NCBI GenBank assembly: GCA_902516225.1
Contig: CABXXS010000006.1
Location: 1 to 33,983, forward strand
Source: Puniceicoccaceae bacterium
GTDB lineage: Bacteria > Verrucomicrobiota > Verrucomicrobiae > Opitutales > Coraliomargaritaceae
Direction of reading: 5' to 3'
Length of the DNA stretch: 33,983 nt
In this document: positions 25,891-33,983 of the stretch, one piece after another
Position numbering within the stretch: position 1 is the first letter of the stretch
How the letters are laid out: every line of letters begins with the position of its first letter
The notes under the pieces: generated by a model
Databases searched by the model: none
The model's input: only the letters and a program-made list of their open reading frames with translations
What the model was told of the DNA's origin: nothing
Made by a program: the position numbers and the translations under genes

Positions 25891-27345
25891 ATACTTATAA
25901 AAAAAACTAACTTTATTATAATTTATGCGGACGATCTCGGATTTGGGGATATCGCTTGTTACGGCGCTAAAGGCATCCCCACCCCTTGCTTAGACCGTAT
26001 GGCGGCGGATGGCTTACGTTTTACTCAGAGCTACGCAACCGCAGCAACCTGCACGCCCTCACGCTATAGCCTGCTGACTGGGTCTTACCCTTGGCGAAAC
26101 CCTGCTGCTAAGATACTTCAAGCAGATGACCCAGCGTTAATCAGTAAAGAGCAGCGGACACTTCCTAGAACATTAGGTAAAGCTGGATATGCCACTGCGG
26201 TAATTGGAAAATGGCACTTAGGTATTGGTAACGGGAAACTAGACTGGAATAGCTCTATCCAGCCTTGCCCACTTGATGCAGGCTTCGATCAGAGCTATGT
26301 TATGGCAGCGACGAACGATCGTGTGCCCTGCGTTTATTTAGATGGCTGTAAGGTAGATAACTTAGACCCTCAAGATCCACTGCAAGTAGTTTACGCAGAA
26401 GACAATCCATTCCCTGAAGCACCAACTGGTAAAGCTAATCCTGCGCTACTTACAATGAAACACAGTGACCAGCAGCACCATGATACAATCGTCAATGGCA
26501 TCGGTCGTATCGGGTTTTCTAAAGGTGGGAAGACTGCCACCTGGGATGACGAAACAATGACTGAAATTTTTCTCAATAAAGCTAAAGGCTTTATTACCGA
26601 CAAGGTTGATCAGCCCTTCTTTCTCTATTACGCCCTCCACCAACCACATGTCCCGCGTGTGCCCAGTCCACGCTTTGCCGGATCTACCGAAAAAGGACCT
26701 AGGGGTGATGTAATCGCGGAACTAGACTGGTGCGTTGGTGAGATTTTGGACCACCTCAAGGCGCAGGGAATCGATGACAATACCATCGTCATTTTTTCCA
26801 GTGATAACGGCCCCGTCCTAGATGATGGATATGAGGATGCATCTAATAGTCGCTGCGGTGCGCACAAGCCAGCAGGTCCACTCCGCGGCGGCAAATACAG
26901 TATGTTCGATGGAGGCTCTCGCGTGCCGATGATAGCCTGGGCTCCAGGGCGGATCAAATCCGGTGAGAGCCCCGCTCTTTTTAGCCACGCCGATTTTCTA
27001 ACAAGCTTTGCTCAAATTGCTGGTGTAAATATACCTACTAGTGAGCGAGCAGATAGTCTGGATATGAGTGAGGTACTTTTTGGTAAAGATAACGTAGGGC
27101 GCGAAAATCTGGTGACCGAAGGCATAGGCGCTAAAACTGTTATGCGCCAAAATAACTGGGTTTACCTGCCTCCAACTAAGGGTCCCGCACTATTTGCAGG
27201 GAAAGATATTGAAACTGGCTGTAGCCCTGAGCCTCAGCTTTACGATCTCGATGCCGATATCGGCCAGAGAGAAAACCTGGCAGAAAAAGAACCCAAGCGA
27301 GTAGCGAGCCTCGAAGCCCTCTTAGATTTAATAAAAAGAAATTAA
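25891..27345 (+). CDS. Type I sulfatase, arylsulfatase A-like (CTPSR), 5' end lacking a normal start
   Basis: The frame is open from 25891 and codes for KKTNFIIIYADDLGFGD, the conserved beta-strand and metal pair that open a sulfatase domain. No ATG, GTG or TTG lies between the upstream TAA (25888) and that motif. The first ATG (25999, 448 aa) would drop the metal aspartates and is unlikely to give an active enzyme. The rest is intact: C-T-P-S-R with its Cys codon at 26050, GKWHLG, SSDNGP and GGKYSMFDGGSRVP. The closest relative in the window is the 514-aa sulfatase at 8717. The inverted repeat begins inside this gene at 26862. It may be a pseudogene or contain a sequencing error. The frame after the leader is otherwise undamaged. 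Confidence 0.75.
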   Translation: MLIKKTNFIIIYADDLGFGDIACYGAKGIPTPCLDRMAADGLRFTQSYATAATCTPSRYSLLTGSYPWRNPAAKILQADDPALISKEQRTLPRTLGKAGYATAVIGKWHLGIGNGKLDWNSSIQPCPLDAGFDQSYVMAATNDRVPCVYLDGCKVDNLDPQDPLQVVYAEDNPFPEAPTGKANPALLTMKHSDQQHHDTIVNGIGRIGFSKGGKTATWDDETMTEIFLNKAKGFITDKVDQPFFLYYALHQPHVPRVPSPRFAGSTEKGPRGDVIAELDWCVGEILDHLKAQGIDDNTIVIFSSDNGPVLDDGYEDASNSRCGAHKPAGPLRGGKYSMFDGGSRVPMIAWAPGRIKSGESPALFSHADFLTSFAQIAGVNIPTSERADSLDMSEVLFGKDNVGRENLVTEGIGAKTVMRQNNWVYLPPTKGPALFAGKDIETGCSPEPQLYDLDADIGQRENLAEKEPKRVASLEALLDLIKRN

Positions 27346-27496
27346 CACGCAGTAATTTTTACTTTCTATCTTCGCTCTAAAAGTTGTGTTTATGTATCCC
27401 TCTAATCATGGGAAAAGATAAATGTATGACGGATTCAAAAACATATTTACACGCTTCAATGCATCGAAAAACCCATATTAAATTATTATATAAACC

Positions 27497-30421
27497 GTGC
27501 ATAAAATAAATTTAGATGGCGAATGGAGCTTTAAGCTAGACCCCGATAACCAAGGATTTAGCGAGAGTTGGTTTGTTCCCGCCTACCGACTTATCGAGTC
27601 AGAAAAATCAATTCCTGTGCCTTCATGTTGGGAAGAATTTGAACAGGATTACGAGGGCGTAGCTTGGTACGCCAAAGAGGTAAAGATTGAGGCTTCCAAC
27701 CAGGGGCAGGTATGTCGACTTATATTTGAAGCATCTAATTACTGCACCACTGTTTGGGTAAATGGAAAAGAAGTTGATTCACATGAAGGTGGGTACACTC
27801 CCTTTTTCTTCCAGGTTCAAGACTTCCTCACCTTTGGTGCTCGTAATTTAATAGTGGTTCGTGTTGTAGGTCCGATAGTCACTAAAGACATAACTGTAAA
27901 TGGCCTAGGACCTAATCAAATGCCCCATTGGCGTGGTGGTTTAACAGCTGGAATTTGGCAATCAGTTAGACTCGAATTCCATCAAGATTATTGGTTCGAA
28001 CAAGTCTTTTATCAAAGCTCTATTGCAGACTCCGGCTTTCGATTACAGGCTAACATTCTGTCGAATGCTACCCAAGAACTAGATGCTAAGCTTAAAATCT
28101 CTCTTACTGACGCTGCAGCTAAAAAAAGCTTTGAAAGTACTGAGCAGATTCATCTTCGACCGGGGACTAACTCTGTGCATACAGTAGTTCGACTTTGTGA
28201 ACCTAAGCTTTGGGACTGCGAAAATCCACACCTTTACACAGCTCAATTAAGTTTAATTGTAAATGGCCAAAAGATAGCTTTCCAATCAGACTCCGTAGGT
28301 CTTAGAGAATTTACACTAAAAGAGGGACGCTTCTACTTAAATGATTTGCCCGTATTTCTTCAGGGAGGATTCTGGGAAGGCGTTTACGCGAAACACCAAT
28401 CTTACCCTGAAGACCGTGAGGTTGTTCGTAAAGAAATCGCACTGGCAAAAGCTGCAGGCTTGAATCTATTACGACCTTGGCGACGTCCTGTCCCTCCGAT
28501 TATTTTAGAGGAAGCCGATGCGGCTGGCATTTTAATTATAGCCTCGCCCGCAGTAGAATGTATGAGCTGCTGGCCTGCCCTGACTGCTGAAACACCCAAA
28601 CGTATACAAAACGAAATAAGAGAGCTGGTCTTACGAGATCGCAATCATGCGAGTATTATTTGGTGGGAAATGTTTAATGAAGTAACTCGAGAGGAGATAG
28701 CCGAGCTTATTCCTAAAATGTCACTTTTGGCACGATCGCTCGATCCTACCCGCCTCATACTCGACGAGTCTGGAGGTTGGGCAGATGGCGCACATTTTTA
28801 CCTACCCCATACGCAGGAACGCCAGAAACTATCCGAACTACATAGCTATGTTCGCGCGCCAGTAGACCAGAAACACTGGGAGCTTTATCAAAACATTGGC
28901 AAGGAAGACACCATTGAAGGAAACTCTAATATTGAAGCTGGAAGCCCTCTTTTTATGTCTGAGTTCGGTTTTGGTGGTTGGCCAGAAATCGAAACGAATT
29001 ACGAAAGATTCCAGAAGGAGGGAAATCCGCTTCTGCCCGCCTACCGGCACCATGCTCAATTAACTAAAGCTATCGATAAGGCACTCCTAGAGTGTGAATT
29101 GAGTTCCGTCTTTGCAGATGTAGACTCGATCTGCCGCGCTACACAAGAAGTCCAAGCTCGCGGAAATAAACGTCAATTAGAAGCACTCTTAGCAAATCCA
29201 GTCGTTTCGGGCTATTGCATACACGCCTTCACTGATGGTGATTGGATTCTTGGGGCGGGACTAATTGATAACTGGCAACGACCGAAAGCCGCCTACCATG
29301 CCATTTCAGAGGCCAACAAAAATCCACGCCTTCTTTGCTTCGTAAATAAGCGAAATTTAAGCACCCTAGATAATGTAACTATACGCATAGTATTTCGTGA
29401 CTCCTCTGGTGCAATACCTGCGCGTATTGAGTTAAGTAGCACGGAAAAATCGCATAGTGATACTTCACTAAATTGGACTCACAACAGGGGCCTATCAGAG
29501 TGCTACTCGATGATCCCATCTGAACTATTACGCCCAGGTGCTAACGAAATTATAGTAGATGCTTACGCCTTGAATAATACCTTAATTCGTTCGACTAATG
29601 TTGAGCTCTTTGTGGTCAATCCTAACAATAAAAGAGCTGCCTATCCGGTGGTAATTTATGATCCTGCGGGCGACCTTGTATCTTGGAGAAAAGAACAAAA
29701 ATGTGAAACTGTAGATCTAAAGGATTGGGTATTCAAAAGCCAAAACTGTCTTTATGTTTTCTCTGGTGAAGATGTTTCACGAGCCGAAGACATCCCTCTA
29801 ATTGATTGTGCACTCAAGGAAGTGTATAATGGAACTGCGAATGCTATTTTTCTCGAACCACCTTCGATACACGAGGCCGCTTTTATGATCCGAGAGTATG
29901 ATGCCTGCCCCGTTACCGAAGCATCGGAGAACCTACTCTTACAATCGGGTATTTTCCCCTTTAAATTAACGGCGCGTCCGTCTTTCTCTTTTTGGGAAGG
30001 CACCGCTCATATTGCTAAATCACATCCAATTTTCGATGGTTTACCAAGTAATTGCCTCATGGATGAGCCTTACCAAGAAGTTGCCCCTGTGGAGAGCCTC
30101 TACGAATTAGAAGCGTCCGAGGCTCTATCCTATTCGATAACATGGTATAGACCTGAAGTGATTGCTACGAAGCTCAAAAAGCGCACTTATCTAGGAGGTG
30201 AAGAACTATGGCATGGCACAAATCTTGCCGTCAAAGTGCATGGGCAAGGCAGGATTATACTAAGTACCCTAATTCTTCGCAGCAAAGTATCAAGTGACCC
30301 TGTTGCATCTCGTATCCTATCTAACATGGTTCACTATGGTTTCGAGGTAAATACAGTCCAAACGAATGCGAACTGCGCTGACAGCGGAGTTGCAAATACC
30401 AACGCTTTAAAGAAAATATAG
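27497..30421 (+). CDS. GH2 family glycosidase with C-terminal extension (right copy)
   Basis: The GTG start at 27497 places HKINLDGEWSFKLDP at the N-terminus, the typical first strand of GH2 proteins, so no upstream signal peptide is lost. Beyond the barrel (ending near residue 605, after GDWILGAGLIDNWQRPKAAYH), residues about 605-708 look Ig-like. Residues about 716-974 form an alpha/beta region containing HPIFDGLP and a GQGRIILSTLIL strand. This resembles the GATase-like or trimerisation-type modules of some large bacterial beta-galactosidases, but without a clear catalytic residue set. A galactosidase role is favoured by the GH50 neighbour; mannosidase or glucuronidase activity is possible. 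It begins 151 bp after the sulfatase, and the symporter follows after 5 bp. Confidence 0.88.
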   Translation: MHKINLDGEWSFKLDPDNQGFSESWFVPAYRLIESEKSIPVPSCWEEFEQDYEGVAWYAKEVKIEASNQGQVCRLIFEASNYCTTVWVNGKEVDSHEGGYTPFFFQVQDFLTFGARNLIVVRVVGPIVTKDITVNGLGPNQMPHWRGGLTAGIWQSVRLEFHQDYWFEQVFYQSSIADSGFRLQANILSNATQELDAKLKISLTDAAAKKSFESTEQIHLRPGTNSVHTVVRLCEPKLWDCENPHLYTAQLSLIVNGQKIAFQSDSVGLREFTLKEGRFYLNDLPVFLQGGFWEGVYAKHQSYPEDREVVRKEIALAKAAGLNLLRPWRRPVPPIILEEADAAGILIIASPAVECMSCWPALTAETPKRIQNEIRELVLRDRNHASIIWWEMFNEVTREEIAELIPKMSLLARSLDPTRLILDESGGWADGAHFYLPHTQERQKLSELHSYVRAPVDQKHWELYQNIGKEDTIEGNSNIEAGSPLFMSEFGFGGWPEIETNYERFQKEGNPLLPAYRHHAQLTKAIDKALLECELSSVFADVDSICRATQEVQARGNKRQLEALLANPVVSGYCIHAFTDGDWILGAGLIDNWQRPKAAYHAISEANKNPRLLCFVNKRNLSTLDNVTIRIVFRDSSGAIPARIELSSTEKSHSDTSLNWTHNRGLSECYSMIPSELLRPGANEIIVDAYALNNTLIRSTNVELFVVNPNNKRAAYPVVIYDPAGDLVSWRKEQKCETVDLKDWVFKSQNCLYVFSGEDVSRAEDIPLIDCALKEVYNGTANAIFLEPPSIHEAAFMIREYDACPVTEASENLLLQSGIFPFKLTARPSFSFWEGTAHIAKSHPIFDGLPSNCLMDEPYQEVAPVESLYELEASEALSYSITWYRPEVIATKLKKRTYLGGEELWHGTNLAVKVHGQGRIILSTLILRSKVSSDPVASRILSNMVHYGFEVNTVQTNANCADSGVANTNALKKI

Positions 30422-30426
30422 CCGTA

Positions 30427-31887
30427 ATGAATACCACGGAAAAAAGTCCGCCACGCGAAGGCGAGTCTACAGCGGAAGATAAGAGTCTAAAATTTGGGGA
30501 AAAATTAGCCTTCGGTGCCGGTGAAGTTGCCAATCGTTACGGTGAAAATGGCATTAACGACCTGGCCACCCCTATTTATAATACAATCCTGAAGCTTCCT
30601 CCAGACACTATTGGTTGGGTACTCGGACTAATGCGCCTATGGGACGCCATAACAGACCCAGTCATAGGATATATATCCGATAACTGGAAAAGTAAATTTG
30701 GTCGCAGGAAACCCTTTATATTACTTGGAGCCATCCTCATGGCTATAACTTACCCACTAATTTGGTTTGCTTCTCCTGACTGGACGGAAAACGCCAAGAC
30801 AATCTACCTCTTTTGCTTCGCGATTATTTTCTTCACGACCTACACAATCTACTCAGTTCCTTTTCGGGCTCTTGCTACAGAAATGACCCCCGACTACAGC
30901 GAGCGAACTACCATAAGGATTTATTCTTCATTCTTTGTTAAAACTACCCTACTCTTCATTCCATGGATTTTCCCGCTCACACAAATGGAACGAATCCAAA
31001 TTGGAAATTTGGTCAATTTTGAATTACCTTGGGCGGATCCTGTGAGTGGAATCCGCTTTTTGATGGGTATTGCGAGCGCCACTATTTTACTCTCGGGTAT
31101 GGTCTGCGCTATTTTTCCAAAAGAGAGGTATAATAAAATTGCGGCGAAGCAAAAAAGAGTCCCCTTCCTCCCAAGTTTCCTTTCCTTGATTACAGATAAG
31201 CCTTTTCTCATGCTTCACGGGATAGGTATCGGCCTACTTTCTAGTATCCTACTCGTAGGTACTCTAGGCCTTTATGTGAACATGTATTACATATGGCAGG
31301 GAGACATTGCTACTGGCTCCACTTATAATGCCATAGTTCAAAATATTCTCCAAGTTTTAGGCTACCTAATGCTTTTTGTGATCTCGACGTTCCTAGCCAA
31401 GATGGAAAAAAAAGTTCTGCTTTCAATGGCACTAGGCTTCGCTTTGATAGGATCAATAGCGCGTTGGTTCACATACAGCCAAGAGATTCCGCAACTTGTT
31501 TTCCTCGATCCATTTTTCTTCGCTCCTGCCTATACAACATTTTGGGCGATCTTTTTGTCGATGCTCTCTGATTACTGTGATTACGATGAATTTAAGAATG
31601 GAAAACGCCGTGAAGGTGTCTTCAATGCAATCAGTGGATGGATGACGAAAGCAGGTGCTACAGTTGCCCTTATCGTGGCTGGCGTGGTTCTACAAAAGAC
31701 AGGCTTTAATGCCGAGTTAGAGGGTGCCCAGACACAGGAAACACTTACTAATATGCGCCTCGCACTTGTTTTACTCCCGGTAATCTGCCTAGGGTTTGCA
31801 CTTTTATTAAGCACTACTTACCCACTAAGCAAAGTGCGTATGCAAAGCATTCGTGAAGAGCTCGAATCTAGACGCGGCAGAGTTTAG
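30427..31887 (+). CDS. GPH-family sugar:cation symporter (right copy)
   Basis: The 486-aa product is identical to that at 2097-3557. Helices are grouped as two six-helix halves. The conserved loop FGRRKPFILLG lies between helices 2 and 3, and the second half contains the SDYCDYDEFKNGKRREGVF segment typical of GPH transporters. The GH2 stop, a 5-bp gap and this start make transport and cytoplasmic cleavage one expression unit. There is no other sugar transporter and no SusC/SusD-like outer-membrane pair in the window. Outer-membrane passage must therefore use proteins encoded elsewhere. Confidence 0.88.
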   Translation: MNTTEKSPPREGESTAEDKSLKFGEKLAFGAGEVANRYGENGINDLATPIYNTILKLPPDTIGWVLGLMRLWDAITDPVIGYISDNWKSKFGRRKPFILLGAILMAITYPLIWFASPDWTENAKTIYLFCFAIIFFTTYTIYSVPFRALATEMTPDYSERTTIRIYSSFFVKTTLLFIPWIFPLTQMERIQIGNLVNFELPWADPVSGIRFLMGIASATILLSGMVCAIFPKERYNKIAAKQKRVPFLPSFLSLITDKPFLMLHGIGIGLLSSILLVGTLGLYVNMYYIWQGDIATGSTYNAIVQNILQVLGYLMLFVISTFLAKMEKKVLLSMALGFALIGSIARWFTYSQEIPQLVFLDPFFFAPAYTTFWAIFLSMLSDYCDYDEFKNGKRREGVFNAISGWMTKAGATVALIVAGVVLQKTGFNAELEGAQTQETLTNMRLALVLLPVICLGFALLLSTTYPLSKVRMQSIREELESRRGRV

Positions 31888-31964
31888 ATAATAAAATATT
31901 TTTAAGTACCACCAAAGTCCCAGTTAATTATTTAATATTAATCCTGCACGACTTAAAGTTATAT

Positions 31965-33665
31965 ATGTTTAGTTTCTTACGAATATCCCGACTTCACATT
32001 TACGCTCACATTTTTTGTTCTTTTTGCCTGATAGGTAGCTTTTCAATCGCAGCTGAAAGACCGAATGTACTCTTTATCATTTGTGACGATTTAAATGATT
32101 GGGTCTGTGACATAGGAGGACAAGAGGGGCATCCACAAACGGTGACCCCTAATATCGCCCGCTTCGCAAAGTCGGCCACGACCTTTCCTCTTGCGTATAG
32201 CAACAATCCCGTCTGCGCTCCTTCGCGCTCTAGCATGATGTATGGGCTCTACCATCAAACCAGCGAGTGCTACTTTTGGGAAGAATGGTACGAGCGTAGT
32301 GAAGTGGCTAAAAAGAGCTTCACTCTCAATCGTTTCTTCAAAGAAAACGGCTATAGAGCAATCGGCAGTGGAAAAGTAAGCCACCACATGTGGGCTGGCT
32401 ACCGAAATAATAATAGCCCAAAGTCTGCGGAAAACCGCGCTCGTGAGTGGTCGCACTACGAACACTTGACCGATTACGGACCCTACTGGGGAACTTCAGG
32501 TAAAACTCTCGGTGCCCTTCCGGACGTGCCAAACCCTTTTAGGGAAATTGGAAATATAGATGGTTCTTACGGATCTTTAGAGAGCGCATGGAATTCCCCG
32601 AAGCGAAAAAATGGCGAGCGGTTCTTCTGTGGAGGCATTCCTTATTGGGGCGCTCCCTTCCGCTACGTCAGCAAGGATGACCGGGATCCCACGCCTGATG
32701 AGCGTAATGCCTATTGGACTGTCAATCAAATCAAAGAACTGGAAACCTCAGAAGAACCATTTTTCTTAGCTGTAGGTTTTGTGCGGCCACATACTCCGCT
32801 GCACGCCCCACAAAAGTACTTTGATTTATTTCCTCTCGAAAAAAGCGGTATCATCGATCAAGTCTTGATCGCGCAGTTAGTAGAAAATGATATAAATGAT
32901 ACTCACATGCATGACTTGGTTCCTGCGAGAAATAAAGACCGGAACAAAGGACCACGTTACTACCAGACACTCTTAGAGTCTTACGACCAAGATAAGTTGC
33001 ATGCTTTGCGTGTCTATACACAAGCCTACCTTGCCTGTGTTGCAGCTGTTGATGATTCCATTGGCACTGTTCTTAATGCGCTAGAAAATAGTACCCTGGC
33101 TGAAAATACAATTGTTATCATTACTAGCGATCATGGCTTTAATGTAGGCGAAAAAGAATGGCTCTTCAAGGCTTCACCCTGGGAAGAATCCTGCCGTGTT
33201 CCTCTACTTATTCGCGCTCCATCATTGTCTGTTCCCGGCTCTAAGGTTTCCAATATACCAGTGTCACTTATAGACTTATATCCCACACTTGTTGATCTTT
33301 GTGGTCTACCAACAGATAACCGAATGGATTCAAAGGGTGCATTTCTCGACGGTTATAGCCTCCGAACCCTGCTTGAAAATCCAGAATCCAAAGTCTGGGA
33401 AGGGCCAAATGCAGCTCTCACACTCGTACACGATCCAAAAGCTTCGAATAAGCAAGGGGCACATCACTACTCAATACGTAGCAAAGATTATCGTTATATT
33501 CGCTATAATAACGGCAAAGAAGAACTTTATGATCATCGTACAGACCCTCATGAGTGGGAGAACCTAGCGAAAAGCCAATCAAAAGTAGCGACAAAGCATA
33601 GGCAAATACTTCACGAAATGATTCAGGACATCAGCAAAAATCGCAACCGTCTCGAATCGCACTAG
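31965..33665 (+). CDS. Secreted type I sulfatase, iduronate-2-sulfatase-like (right copy)
   Basis: Identical in sequence to 319-2019 (566 aa; signal peptide, D41-D42, C84-A-P-S-R88, D389-H390). The ATG at 31965 follows the symporter stop by 77 bp of AT-rich DNA without a clear terminator. It probably belongs to the same transcript as the GH2 and symporter genes, although a separate promoter in that gap cannot be excluded. Having an exported sulfatase at the end of an otherwise uptake/cytoplasm operon links extracellular desulfation with import. The gene ends 176 bp before the Fur-family start. Confidence 0.9.
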   Translation: MFSFLRISRLHIYAHIFCSFCLIGSFSIAAERPNVLFIICDDLNDWVCDIGGQEGHPQTVTPNIARFAKSATTFPLAYSNNPVCAPSRSSMMYGLYHQTSECYFWEEWYERSEVAKKSFTLNRFFKENGYRAIGSGKVSHHMWAGYRNNNSPKSAENRAREWSHYEHLTDYGPYWGTSGKTLGALPDVPNPFREIGNIDGSYGSLESAWNSPKRKNGERFFCGGIPYWGAPFRYVSKDDRDPTPDERNAYWTVNQIKELETSEEPFFLAVGFVRPHTPLHAPQKYFDLFPLEKSGIIDQVLIAQLVENDINDTHMHDLVPARNKDRNKGPRYYQTLLESYDQDKLHALRVYTQAYLACVAAVDDSIGTVLNALENSTLAENTIVIITSDHGFNVGEKEWLFKASPWEESCRVPLLIRAPSLSVPGSKVSNIPVSLIDLYPTLVDLCGLPTDNRMDSKGAFLDGYSLRTLLENPESKVWEGPNAALTLVHDPKASNKQGAHHYSIRSKDYRYIRYNNGKEELYDHRTDPHEWENLAKSQSKVATKHRQILHEMIQDISKNRNRLESH

Positions 33666-33738
33666 ACCATCAGGCGTTATTGGCAACTAGCGAGCAGTAT
33701 TGAGGTCTACCTTTTGGGAAAGCGGGTTATCGGAATAT

Positions 33739-33802
33739 TTAGAATTATTCTAATTAATACTTGAGATACTCTCAAATATCTGCTTATTTAGAATAATTCT
33801 CA
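33739..33802 (+). promoter_or_regulatory. Triple Fur/PerR-like palindromic operator array (right copy)
   Basis: Three 15-bp palindromes stand upstream of the Fur-family start: TTAGAATTATTCTAA at 33739-33753, TTGAGATACTCTCAA at 33761-33775 and TTAGAATAATTCTCA at 33788-33802. Centre spacings are 22 and 27 bp, close to two and two and a half helical turns. A TATATA at 33804-33809 directly after the third site could be the -10 element, which would put that site inside the promoter and suit autorepression. The promoter assignment is tentative. Confidence 0.6.
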
Positions 33803-33841
33803 TTATATATAAGGTATTCTACTACTTAATAAGCTAATATT

Positions 33842-33983
33842 ATGCACCTCAAATCAAAATATAAGAAACTGTTAGACAACGCTTTAAAGGCTGGCGGCCA
33901 ACGCTCTACCAAGCAGCGAGAACACATTTTTGCGCAGTTACTCGAAAAGCGTGATCACCCAACAGCAGACGAAATCTTCGCGC
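33842..33983 (+). CDS. Fur-family transcriptional regulator, N-terminal fragment (right copy)
   Basis: The ATG at 33842 opens 47 codons that run off the window edge. The mirror copy at 1-142 stops at the same base. The sequence [19 protein letters not shown] precedes the DNA-binding segment ([11 protein letters not shown], then [10 protein letters not shown]). This is the first half of the Fur winged-helix domain, shared with PerR, Zur and Nur. Nothing ties it to carbohydrate sensing. Its position after the sulfatase may be accidental or may connect iron or oxidative status to the cluster. Confidence 0.82.
   Translation, partial: MHLKSKYKKLLDNALKAGGQRSTKQREHIFAQLLEKRDHPTADEIFA

Larger units (their letters stand above)
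26862..33983. repeat. Right arm of the 7,122-bp perfect inverted repeat
   Basis: This is the reverse complement of 1-7122. Its inner boundary falls inside the sulfatase gene 25891-27345, which continues without interruption across it. The right side therefore looks like the native arrangement and the left arm like the derived, truncated copy. Genes read rightward in the order sulfatase end, GH2, GPH symporter, sulfatase, Fur-family start. The outer end stops in the Fur-family gene at exactly the mirror position of the left end. Confidence 0.97.

Noticed and set aside
27351..27363. Small hairpin AGTAA-TTT-TTACT after the sulfatase gene
   Set aside because: The stem has five mostly A/T pairs and is too weak to call a terminator; the downstream GH2 gene may well be read through.

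Overview
The window looks like a polysaccharide-utilisation region from a marine Verrucomicrobiota-type bacterium (Opitutae/Kiritimatiellae-like) or another PVC-group relative. This is inferred from three things: the very high density of secreted Cys-type sulfatases, the GPH symporter/GH2/DUF1080/Gfo-Idh gene types with no SusC/SusD pair, and the near absence of Shine-Dalgarno sequences. No ribosomal or marker gene is present, so the phylum is an inference.

Layout: the window has the form R'-U-R. R is a 7,122-bp block present as a perfect inverted repeat at both ends (1-7122 and 26862-33983), and U is a unique 19,739-bp core (7123-26861). R encodes, reading outward to each window end: a type I sulfatase (complete only in the right copy), a cytoplasmic GH2 glycosidase, a GPH-family sugar:cation symporter, an iduronate-2-sulfatase-like enzyme, and the first 47 codons of a Fur-family regulator. 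The Fur gene is preceded by three 15-bp Fur/PerR-like palindromes. U begins with a broken sulfatase C-terminus (7123-7231). This is followed by a tightly packed rightward run of ten genes (7231-22221): sulfatase, sulfatase, SIAE-like acetylesterase, Tat-exported Gfo/Idh/MocA oxidoreductase, DUF1080 3-keto-glycoside hydrolase-like protein, sulfatase with a CxAxR motif, esterase lipoprotein, PhoD-like phosphatase, sulfatase and a GH50 beta-agarase. A leftward sulfatase pair (22260-25522) and a roughly 370-bp AT-rich gap close U.

Function (inferred): eight distinct near-complete sulfatase genes plus one fragment, with a GH50 enzyme whose catalytic motifs are intact, point to a sulfated galactan of the agar/porphyran type. 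Exported sulfatases and esterases would strip sulfate and acyl groups, and GH50 would release neoagaro-oligosaccharides. The Gfo/Idh plus DUF1080 pair could cleave glycosides through 3-keto intermediates. The GPH symporter would import small sugars, and the signal-less GH2 would finish them in the cytosol.

Cautions: the inverted repeat is perfect, both window ends stop at the same base inside fur, and the inner left junction splices two sulfatase C-termini head to head. This fits either a very recent inverted duplication or a chimeric or assembly-derived join. The full-length copy of the sulfatase at 25891-27345 has no conventional start: a signal-peptide-like leader lies in the same frame but is cut off by a TAA.
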